A stretch of 8,461 bases of DNA from the NCBI GenBank assembly GCA_030605085.1, contig JAUWBH010000211.1:1-8461 (forward strand). The letters are read 5' to 3'. A program made the translations under genes and the position numbers. The notes beneath the pieces were generated by a model. The model saw only the letters and a program-made list of their open reading frames with translations. It had not been told where the DNA came from and ran no database searches. The DNA comes from Promethearchaeota archaeon (lineage in GTDB: Archaea > Asgardarchaeota > Lokiarchaeia > Sigynarchaeales > SOKP01). Positions 1 through 5,843 of this stretch are shown here, piece by piece; positions within the stretch are counted from its first letter, which is position 1; every line of letters starts with the position of its first letter.

Positions 1-129
1 ACGAGAAAGATCTTTAAGCAAGGCTTAGAAAAGTGCTTGACTTCACTTGATTCCAAATGGACAAATGTAATAGGGGCCCTCATGGTAAAAAAAAAGATTA
101 TTAAAGGAGGTAAAACTAGCTCATCCTAA
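1..129 (+). CDS. C-terminal end of an unidentified protein (5' partial)
   Basis: The first reading frame is open from the first base to a TAA at 127-129, giving 42 residues; both other plus frames meet stops within about 30 bases. The peptide is lysine-rich and ends in a polar tail (GGKTSSS), with a hydrophobic stretch NVIGALMV in the middle, as at the end of a folded domain. I do not recognise the family. The stretch NVIGALMVKKK recalls the first strand of small sensor folds such as roadblock proteins, but too little is present to claim this. An internal ATG at 82 could start only a 15-residue peptide, so a truncated larger gene is the better reading. Followed by about 200 bp of AT-rich non-coding DNA. 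Confidence 0.4.
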   Translation, partial: TRKIFKQGLEKCLTSLDSKWTNVIGALMVKKKIIKGGKTSSS

Positions 130-278
130 TAATATGGTAAATAACTAATATAAAAGTTCCTATGCAATACTAAAATTATTTACTTAAAGAACTAATAAAA
201 AAATCTTCAATAATTTATTATTCAACTCGTTTAGAATTTTATGTAACATTTTCTTATTTATTTATTTAAGTAAAAAAA

Positions 279-290
279 TTTAAATATAAT
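279..290 (+). promoter_or_regulatory. Probable archaeal TATA box for the ribbon-helix-helix gene
   Basis: TTTAAATATAAT fits an archaeal TATA element, preceded by an A-rich stretch where a BRE would lie. It ends 41 bases before the ATG at 332; initiation about 25 bases downstream would leave a leader of roughly 20 nt. The same AAATTTAAATATAA string recurs at 4002-4015 in the divergent intergenic region. The rest of 130-331 is AT-rich and shows no other recognisable feature. Confidence 0.5.
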
Positions 291-331
291 TGCTTTGAAT
301 ATTTATAAGAAAACTATAGGTAAATTTTTAA

Positions 332-526
332 ATGACACAATCAAAACACAAGACCACGACGATTCAGATCTCGCTTAAGACTAAAGAATTTTTAGACGAG
401 TTAAAAGAAGAAGAACAATTATCGAATTACGACGCTGTTATACGAATTGTATTGTTGAATTATAAATTATATAAAGAAATTAGGTTAAAAGAAGAAGAAA
501 ATCAAGATTTAAACACTAATAAATGA
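332..526 (+). CDS. Small ribbon-helix-helix (CopG/antitoxin-like) DNA-binding protein
   Basis: The 64-residue protein begins with a basic leader, then a beta-strand TTTIQISL (about residues 8-15), a helix KTKEFLDELKE (16-26) and a second helix starting NYDAVIRIVLLNYK (32-45). This is the strand-helix-helix layout of archaeal CopG-like antitoxins and repressors, in which two chains pair their strands into a ribbon that enters the DNA major groove. The C-terminal part (46-64) is charged and probably helical or disordered. The ATG at 332 is the only sensible start and has a TATA element upstream. No toxin gene (PIN, RelE/ParE or HEPN type) follows: the next gene is on the other strand. It could be an orphan antitoxin, a repressor of its own promoter, or the remains of a broken pair. 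The fold assignment is fairly secure; the biological role is not. Confidence 0.75.
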   Translation: MTQSKHKTTTIQISLKTKEFLDELKEEEQLSNYDAVIRIVLLNYKLYKEIRLKEEENQDLNTNK

Positions 527-562
527 AATTAAATGGAATAGTAAATTGTAGCATTCTAATTG

Positions 563-850
563 TTAACAAAAAATAAATAAAAATAAAAAAGGGGTAAATA
601 CATGACCGACAGCATACAACCTTCCTAATGATTCAGCGACAATACAACTCCCTGTAGCACCTAATTCTAAACCACCATATTCTTTGGGAACGCCTGCCCC
701 AAAATATCCCTTAGCAGCTACTTTTTTTACTAAATCCCAAGGGAATTTCTTTTTCCAAAAATAAGTTTCCGCTTCTTCAAAATGATCCTCAACAAATTGT
801 TCTACTTCTTTAGCTATTTTTTTTTGTTCATCTGTCCACCAAAAATACAT
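563..850 (-). pseudogene. Acyl-CoA dehydrogenase, N-terminal fragment
   Basis: Residues 1-84 match the N-terminal helical domain of acyl-CoA dehydrogenases: the opening TDEQKKIAKEVEQFVEDH, then LVKKVAAKGYFGAGVPKEYGG (about 40-60), the family's conserved GxxGxxxPxEYGG segment, and a following helix CIVAESLGRL. The family is normally 380-400 residues and performs FAD-dependent alpha,beta-dehydrogenation of acyl-CoA thioesters. Here homology ends near base 599 and the frame runs through a T-rich tract to a TAA, adding a meaningless tail (TPFLFLFIFC). The FAD-binding middle and C-terminal domains and the catalytic glutamate are missing, so the product cannot be an active dehydrogenase. The start at 850 matches the family start and sits just below a TATA-like TTATAAAAAC, so transcription may persist. 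Likely the product of a deletion or rearrangement; an assembly break is the alternative. Confidence 0.8.
568..590 (-). terminator. T-rich tract, possible terminator of the dehydrogenase fragment
   Basis: On the minus strand this stretch contains T6, T5 and T6 runs separated by single A or short interruptions. Archaeal RNA polymerase terminates at such oligo-T tracts without needing a hairpin. It overlaps the last codons of the truncated dehydrogenase frame, which suggests the gene remnant has been joined to DNA that was originally non-coding. Confidence 0.4.
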
Positions 851-870
851 TTTTTATTCCTATACCTTAT

Positions 871-880
871 GTTTTTATAA
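871..880 (-). promoter_or_regulatory. TATA-like element upstream of the dehydrogenase fragment
   Basis: The minus strand reads TTATAAAAAC, 20-30 bases before the ATG at 850. Initiation about 25 bases downstream would give a leaderless or nearly leaderless transcript, which is common in archaea. Confidence 0.4.
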
Positions 881-946
881 TATTATTATTAAAGATAAAT
901 GTCGTAGTTGTTATTAAATTTTCAATTTAATTATTAGTTTCATTTG

Positions 947-953
947 AAAAAAA
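947..953 (-). terminator. T7 run downstream of the minus-strand beta-helix operon
   Basis: On the minus strand a T7 run follows a C/T-rich stretch (CCCCTCTC) about 125 bases after the stop of the 303-residue protein gene. It is the best oligo-T candidate for ending that operon before the dehydrogenase promoter. No hairpin precedes it. Confidence 0.3.
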
Positions 954-963
954 GAGAGGGGCG

Positions 964-1004
964 ATTTTTAACAAAAATTTTTAACATTTTTTAACATTTT
1001 TAAT
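964..1004. repeat. Four short tandem ATTTTTAAC-type repeats
   Basis: Copies begin at 964, 977, 986 and 996: ATTTTTAAC, ATTTTTAAC, ATTTTTTAAC and ATTTTTAAT. The last three are spaced 9-10 bases apart, about one helical turn. They lie between the dehydrogenase promoter region and the end of the minus-strand operon. They could be an operator-like iteron set or simple AT-rich drift; composition makes chance repeats likely. Confidence 0.4.
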
Positions 1005-1076
1005 AATTTTATTGATGAAGGCCCTCGAACGACAATTTCCTTAGCGAAGAACGGATATCTAATTATTAATATCTGA

Positions 1077-1988
1077 CTATTTGCCTAGCTCCTTCCTTAT
1101 CTTTTCTTCTTCCAAGATTTCCTTCTTACGATCTTTCCGCTCCTTATGAGTAAGATGTTTGTCATACCGTTTAATGTATAATTCCTCGTATTTACGTCTT
1201 AAATTCTCTACATCTTCAACATGCCCTAATACTTCTTCAAGACCATCTTCGAAAAATCTATTCTTCTTGTACTTTTTTGCGGGAACTCCAACATATATCC
1301 ATCCTTCCTCTAATTCTTGCTCTACAATAGTAACTGAATTCGCTGCTAAAACGCAATTCTTTCCTATATGAGTTCCTGGCATGCATATTGCGTGAGCTCC
1401 TATTCTCACATTATCTTCAATTATTGTTTTTTTAATTATTAAGAGATTTCCAACAATACAAGTTGACTGGACGATACTACCTTGCCCCACAACTACATTT
1501 TTTCCAAATTCAATGAATTCACAATCAACCCAGCCTTCGAATAACGAGTTGGAAAACGTGGTTTTTACTCCAAACATTTTAAAACATAAATTGTCTAAAA
1601 ATGGAAAGGGAAATTTGTGCGCAAGCCAAATGGGCCATCTTTTAATCACAGCTCTTAAACTCCAATAACGATAATCTTTATCTGAAGGATCTCTTAGAAA
1701 AACTCCACACTTAGGTTTATGAATGGCATTGACGATTACTAGTAAAATCTTCGCAAAAAATAAGGACGTAAATACTGCAGTTAAATACATGACAAAACAT
1801 AGGAATGGAATAAATATATAAAAATGAACTGGTCTTGGGTTCCAAAGCAATTGCCAGTATAGCCAGAACAAAATAAGACAAGGGATCATACTAATCCAAA
1901 TAAGAAATATATAAAAAATTAAATATCTTTTTTTAACTAGCACTGTTGTTGTGAATGGTCCAACAAGCAAGCATGTAGGTACAGACAT
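1077..1988 (-). CDS. Membrane-anchored hexapeptide-repeat protein, module A1 (Pls C-domain-like)
   Basis: 303 residues. Two hydrophobic segments (about 22-48 and 55-87) are followed by the motif IHKPKCGVFLRD, a helical linker carrying YWSLRAVIKRWPIWLA (108-123), then a left-handed beta-helix (about 140-245) with repeats such as IEFGKNVVVGQG, IIEDNVRIGAHA and GTHIGKNCVLAANS, closing with YVGVPAKKYKK. The tail (248-303) is highly charged and probably a coiled coil, so this protein may end a complex and contact a partner. It is the second gene of the minus-strand operon, starting 17 bases after the stop of the B-A2 gene. Beta-helices of this class are acyltransferases or carrier-dependent ligases that work as trimers. 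It lacks the histidine found in module B, so it may be a structural or substrate-binding subunit. Its closest relative here is the A1' half of the plus-strand fusion, with long shared stretches such as EGWVDCEFIEFGKNV. Confidence 0.8.
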   Translation of the reverse strand: MSVPTCLLVGPFTTTVLVKKRYLIFYIFLIWISMIPCLILFWLYWQLLWNPRPVHFYIFIPFLCFVMYLTAVFTSLFFAKILLVIVNAIHKPKCGVFLRDPSDKDYRYWSLRAVIKRWPIWLAHKFPFPFLDNLCFKMFGVKTTFSNSLFEGWVDCEFIEFGKNVVVGQGSIVQSTCIVGNLLIIKKTIIEDNVRIGAHAICMPGTHIGKNCVLAANSVTIVEQELEEGWIYVGVPAKKYKKNRFFEDGLEEVLGHVEDVENLRRKYEELYIKRYDKHLTHKERKDRKKEILEEEKIRKELGK

Positions 1989-2005
1989 GTTAATAAAATC
2001 TCAAA

Positions 2006-3826
2006 CTATAATTTATATTTTTTTTTCTTATCTTCTTCAATATTTATATCATGCTCAACGCTAATTGCTTGTTCATCGTCAACACTACTTTTTGTCATAT
2101 ACTTAACATATGCAAACTTATTTGGTTTCAATTTAATACATGGAATGCCAAAATAGACCCATCCTGAATCCAAAACTTGATCAAGAATTGTTGATGATAT
2201 AGCACCCAAGAGGGAATCTCTGCCCGTAATTGTTCCAGGTGATATACACGCCATGCCCCCTATTACTGTGTAATCATTAAGTATAACTTTCTTTATAATT
2301 AAATATTTACCTACCACCATAGAGCTCATCACCACGGCTCCTTGTCCGATCATTACTTTACGACCTAGCTTTATAAACTCTATATCGCACCACGAATCTT
2401 GAAGCTGACTAGAAAAATCTATTTTTACTCCAAACCACCTAAAAGCCAAGCCATCAAACCAATGTACTGGAGAATTCCGTAATAGCCATATAACTAATTT
2501 CTTTAACTCTGTTCGAAGACACCAGAACTCAAAATCGTTATTTCGTAATTCTGCTTTGAACACCCCTTCTTTTGGAAGATGAATTAGATTTATTAAAATT
2601 AAAAATAATTTACTAAAAAAAACGCAGCCAATTACGAAAATAAAAATAGTTGTAAAAATAACAAAAGGTACGCTTAAAATAATGTAAGTTAATCGCCCAA
2701 TATCGCTTTCAATGGAAGAAACAATTCTTATATGCTCGCACAAATAAATTGCAACCAATATACCGCTTAACCAAAAAATTGGGAGATAAATGGCTAAAAA
2801 TTTAATATTGACTCTTGAAATAGAACTACTTGTTGTAAAATCAAGTGTTAAATCAGTTTTATCAGTATTTTCTGAACTACTTAATTTATTGTCATTAACT
2901 TCAGGTATAATTTTGGTCATTTCATTGTTATCTCGTTTTTCTTTAATTGCCTTAGGTCTTATTTCTTGTTTTTTCTTTATCGCTTTATTTTTTTCTAAAT
3001 CCTCTTCGGAAATTTTCAAGTATTCCATAATTTTCTTTTTGAAGATTTTTCGCATAGGTATTCCAAAATAATAGTTATTGCCTTTCGTAGTTTGATTTTT
3101 AGCAATAGAACCCAGAGGTAATAAGTATGAGTTATCTTTAAGGACACAACCAGGAGCGATCAGATTAAACGCAGAACAAGTAACGTTGTCTCCAATTTTT
3201 ATTTCAAAATAAGGTATTCTTCCAAATATTCCTTCTACCATATGTGAAACTATCGCTGAATTAACACCAATATAACAATTTTTACCAATATTAACAAATT
3301 TATCGGCAGCAATCTCCTCTTCGATGGTCGTTCCTTTCCCTATTTTACACGATCCAACAAAATTATAAAACCATTTCAATAACCAAGGAAAAAGTCCTTT
3401 GGTAAAAGCATTTTTTCCGTATTTTATTATAAAAGAACGGAGATGATAATAATTTAATACATCACTTGGAACATTTCTCAAAATAATCCCGTTCTTCGTT
3501 GGACATTTTCTTTCAGTCCATCTCCAAATCAAACGAGTTATTAAACCTATAAAAAGTAAGTGAAGCACATAACAACCCAAAATAACTAAGGGCATCAATA
3601 AAAAAACCAATAAAGATCTAATGTTTATAAAAATGGAGATAAAATTATTGTTTTCTAAAAAAAATGGTATAAATAATAAAAAGAAATATAACATGAAAAT
3701 AATTCCAGGAATAAAATATGATCCCAAATATATAGCCAAGAAAAACACAAAATAAAGATGATATTGCATATTAATCTCATGTTTCTCTTCATCAATTCTT
3801 TTTTTAGGTTGGTTAGAATTATTCAT
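2006..3826 (-). CDS. Fused two-module membrane hexapeptide-repeat protein, modules B and A2 (Pls C-domain-like)
   Basis: 606 residues and two complete modules. Module B: membrane helices about 23-55 and 66-100, then NYYHLRSFIIKYG (125-137), PWLLKWFYNFVG, and a beta-helix at 158-262 with KIGKGTTIEEE, a conserved SHMVEG whose His is residue 195, IGDNVTCSAFNLIAPGCVL and closing YYFGIPMRK. A charged linker follows (263-335). Module A2: helices about 341-362 and 378-412, then IHLPKEGVF, FWCLRTELKKLVIWLLRN and a beta-helix at 466-567 with LGRKVMIGQGAVVMSSMVVG and VYFGIPCIKLK. His195 is the best catalytic candidate; A2 has no histidine at the matching place. The combination resembles the Pls/PosA/MA family C-terminal region, which follows adenylation and carrier domains in known members; neither is present here. 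First gene of the minus operon; AGGAAAG lies just before the ATG. Confidence 0.8.
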   Translation of the reverse strand: MNNSNQPKKRIDEEKHEINMQYHLYFVFFLAIYLGSYFIPGIIFMLYFFLLFIPFFLENNNFISIFINIRSLLVFLLMPLVILGCYVLHLLFIGLITRLIWRWTERKCPTKNGIILRNVPSDVLNYYHLRSFIIKYGKNAFTKGLFPWLLKWFYNFVGSCKIGKGTTIEEEIAADKFVNIGKNCYIGVNSAIVSHMVEGIFGRIPYFEIKIGDNVTCSAFNLIAPGCVLKDNSYLLPLGSIAKNQTTKGNNYYFGIPMRKIFKKKIMEYLKISEEDLEKNKAIKKKQEIRPKAIKEKRDNNEMTKIIPEVNDNKLSSSENTDKTDLTLDFTTSSSISRVNIKFLAIYLPIFWLSGILVAIYLCEHIRIVSSIESDIGRLTYIILSVPFVIFTTIFIFVIGCVFFSKLFLILINLIHLPKEGVFKAELRNNDFEFWCLRTELKKLVIWLLRNSPVHWFDGLAFRWFGVKIDFSSQLQDSWCDIEFIKLGRKVMIGQGAVVMSSMVVGKYLIIKKVILNDYTVIGGMACISPGTITGRDSLLGAISSTILDQVLDSGWVYFGIPCIKLKPNKFAYVKYMTKSSVDDEQAISVEHDINIEEDKKKKYKL

Positions 3827-4232
3827 CTCTTTCCTAATTTATTTTTTAATAAATAGTTATTTCCAGAATTTAAATGTATAAGATTTAGAATTATTTTTGG
3901 AACGTTAAATAACCTAAAAATTATAGACAAAATTTGAATCTATTTCTTTTAATTAATATTTAAGAAAAGAAATATCTAATGCAAAAAAGAAAAAAAGGAA
4001 AAAATTTAAATATAAAAAACAAGATTTTCATCTAAAATGCTCAAGATACCAATTCTAATTGGCTCGTAAAAAAAAATTACTGAAGATGGTCAAAAATTCA
4101 CAAGAATAACTACAATTAATTCAATAAAATAGGATGACCGTGTAAATAATTACATATTTTTTGAAATGATAAGATTAAATAGAAATTTTTATATTTACTC
4201 TGTAAAGAAATACAATTTTAAGTGTATTTAAA
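3827..4232. promoter_or_regulatory. Divergent promoter region between the two beta-helix operons
   Basis: About 400 bases with no intact gene. For the minus operon the best TATA candidate is the CATTTAAATTC strand at 3866-3876, about 40 bases above the ATG. On the plus strand a strong TTTAAATATAAAAAAC lies at 4005-4020, followed by an ATG at 4037 that opens only ten codons before TAA. The frame after that stop stays open to 4132. A second plus-strand candidate, TTTTTATATT at 4187-4196, lies about 37 bases above the ancestral start position at 4233. No structured RNA, tRNA or clear operator was seen. Confidence 0.5.
3829..3835 (-). promoter_or_regulatory. Shine-Dalgarno-like site for the B-A2 gene
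   Basis: The minus strand reads AGGAAAG, with the AGGA core five bases from the ATG at 3826. It supports that ATG as the start, giving a basic, soluble N-terminal tail before the first membrane helix. Confidence 0.45.
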
Positions 4233-4445
4233 ATTTCGATCCCATCGTCAGTAAGGGAAGGTCCAAGAACAACGAATACCCTTGCAAAAAGAAGGTACCT
4301 TATAATATATTTTGCGATAATAACGCTAAGCGCTCAGCCTGCGATTTTATGGTTTTGATATTTTTTTCAACTTTTTCCCGAGTTTAACGCTATATTTTAC
4401 ATTCTTTTTCCCTTTGCATTCTTTATAGGCGTAATTATATTAATT
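4233..4445 (+). pseudogene. Decayed 5' end of the A1'-B' gene (start codon lost, in-frame TGA)
   Basis: Translating from 4233 gives ISIPSSVREGPRTT, then LAKRRYLIIY, which aligns position for position with the start of the 303-residue A1 protein (MSVPTCLLVGPFTT, LVKKRYLIFY). Homology continues through the membrane helices (FNAIFYILFPFAFF against RPVHFYIFIPFLCF) and straight into the frame of the downstream gene. Two lesions interrupt it: the ancestral ATG corresponds to ATT at 4233, and codon 42 is TGA at 4356-4358. Because both sides stay in one frame, this is a nonsense change and not an indel, apart from one- or two-codon length differences. Without this stretch the A1' module lacks its first membrane helix and most of its second. 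Possible readings are recent pseudogenisation, rescue by a downstream start, or sequencing error. Confidence 0.75.
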
Positions 4446-5843
4446 TTGAGTTCGATTATTGTAGCAAAAATATTTTTGATGTTTGCAAATTTAATTCATA
4501 AACCTAAGGAAGGGATTTTTCTTAGAGACAAGAAAGACAAAGATTATTGTTATTGGAGTTTAAGAGCTGTGATTAATAAATGGCCAATTTGGTTAGCACG
4601 CCAATTAAATATACCATTATTTGAAACATTGGCGCTAAAGATTTTTGGAGTAAAGACTTCTTTTTCTAATTCGCTGAACGAAGGATGGGTGGACTGTGAA
4701 TTTATCGAATTCGGAAAGAATGTGAAAATTGGTCAAGGAAGCCTTGTTATGTCCAATATTATTATCAAAGATAAATTAATTATTAAGAAAGTAATAATAA
4801 AAGATAATGTTATAGTTGGTGCCCATTCATGCGTAACTCCCGGTACAATTATCGAATCTAACGTTGTTCTTGAAGCAATTTCTATGACATCAATAAATCA
4901 ACACCTCGAAAGTAATTCTATATATAGTGGAAATCCCGCTAAGAAAATCATGAATAAACCAATAATAGATAAAGAAAACCTTGAAAAGTTAATTTTTGAA
5001 AAATCTGATTCGGAAAGATATGACGAACAAAACCTTAGAGCGCAGTCAAAAGGTCTGAGTGTACCTTTCCAAGCATACATCTCATCAGGCTGGTTTATCA
5101 CGGGAGGTTCTTATATTCTTCCGGGATTTCTTTTTATGTTATTTGTTTATGGAGTATTAATTCCTAATCTTCTTACAATTCCTTTTTCCTTCAAATTGCT
5201 TTTAGATCTAAAAATAATAATCATTTTACTTATAACCCCGTTAATTTTTGTAGGATTATATCTGTTACATTTATTTTTCGTGGCGTTATTCACAAGATGG
5301 ATTTATCGTTTTGCTGATAAACGAGGTCCTGCTCAAGGTATTTTTGATAGAAATTTATCTGAACATTCCAGAATGTTGGACTACTACCATTTTAGATCTT
5401 TTTTAATGAAGTACCCTGTTTTCGCAATTATTCGCTCTCCCTTCCCTTGGTTGCTTAAATGGGAATTAAGATTCATCGGTTCCAATAAAATTGGAAAAGG
5501 CACGGTTCTTGAAGAATCGTATATCCATAGTCATATCAATTTTGGAAAGAATTGTTATTATTCAACGTTCGCTCATATTTCTAATCATCTCGTAGATGGC
5601 GTGTATGGATCAGAGAACTTAACTTTCCTCGGGGCAAAGATTGGAGATAATTGCGTTTTTAACTCTTTAATTGGAGCACTTCCCGGCATGGAAGTTGGCA
5701 ATGGAGCCACATTTCTACCAATGGCTACGACAATAAAATACGATAAACTTGGAAATAATGGGATATATGCAGGCTTTCCTGCTAGAAAGCTCAAAAAGGA
5801 ACAAATAGAAAAATATACGGGGGGCTTATATAGTGGAGAGTAA
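4446..5843 (+). CDS. Fused two-module hexapeptide-repeat protein, modules A1' (N-terminally damaged) and B'
   Basis: From TTG at 4446 this gives 465 residues; no ATG lies in frame between the upstream TGA and residue 12, so TTG (or the ATG at 4479) is the only start available. A1': the end of a membrane helix (1-17), IHKPKEGIFLRD, YWSLRAVINKWPIWLA, and a beta-helix at about 68-170 ending YSGNPAKKI. Linker 171-205. B': membrane helices about 212-243 and 248-284, DYYHFRSFLMKYP, PFPWLLKW, and a beta-helix at 344-448 containing SNHLVDG (His381), IGDNCVFNSLIGALPGMEVG and YAGFPARKLKK. His381 matches His195 of the minus-strand B module. The module order is reversed relative to the 606-residue protein. 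The last 11 bases overlap the next gene, implying translational coupling. Whether it makes a working product depends on bypassing the damaged 5' end; the B' half looks intact. Confidence 0.75.
   Translation: MSSIIVAKIFLMFANLIHKPKEGIFLRDKKDKDYCYWSLRAVINKWPIWLARQLNIPLFETLALKIFGVKTSFSNSLNEGWVDCEFIEFGKNVKIGQGSLVMSNIIIKDKLIIKKVIIKDNVIVGAHSCVTPGTIIESNVVLEAISMTSINQHLESNSIYSGNPAKKIMNKPIIDKENLEKLIFEKSDSERYDEQNLRAQSKGLSVPFQAYISSGWFITGGSYILPGFLFMLFVYGVLIPNLLTIPFSFKLLLDLKIIIILLITPLIFVGLYLLHLFFVALFTRWIYRFADKRGPAQGIFDRNLSEHSRMLDYYHFRSFLMKYPVFAIIRSPFPWLLKWELRFIGSNKIGKGTVLEESYIHSHINFGKNCYYSTFAHISNHLVDGVYGSENLTFLGAKIGDNCVFNSLIGALPGMEVGNGATFLPMATTIKYDKLGNNGIYAGFPARKLKKEQIEKYTGGLYSGE

Noticed and set aside
1021..1076. 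Weak inverted repeat GATAT...ATATC around 1052-1074 as a terminator hairpin
   Set aside because: Only five AT-rich base pairs, and no adjacent T-run on the minus strand; too weak to support.
1159..1371. Plus-strand 70-codon open frame opposite the A1 gene
   Set aside because: Serine/phenylalanine-rich antisense shadow of the beta-helix gene, with no recognisable motif or promoter.
2790..3071. Plus-strand 93-codon open frame with leucine-rich, membrane-like sequence
   Set aside because: Lies antisense to the charged linker and membrane part of the 606-residue protein; its hydrophobicity comes from complementing lysine and glutamate codons.
4356..4358. TGA as a selenocysteine codon
   Set aside because: The aligned position in the A1 protein is an ordinary membrane-helix residue, not Cys at an active site, and the start codon is also lost, so decay explains it better.
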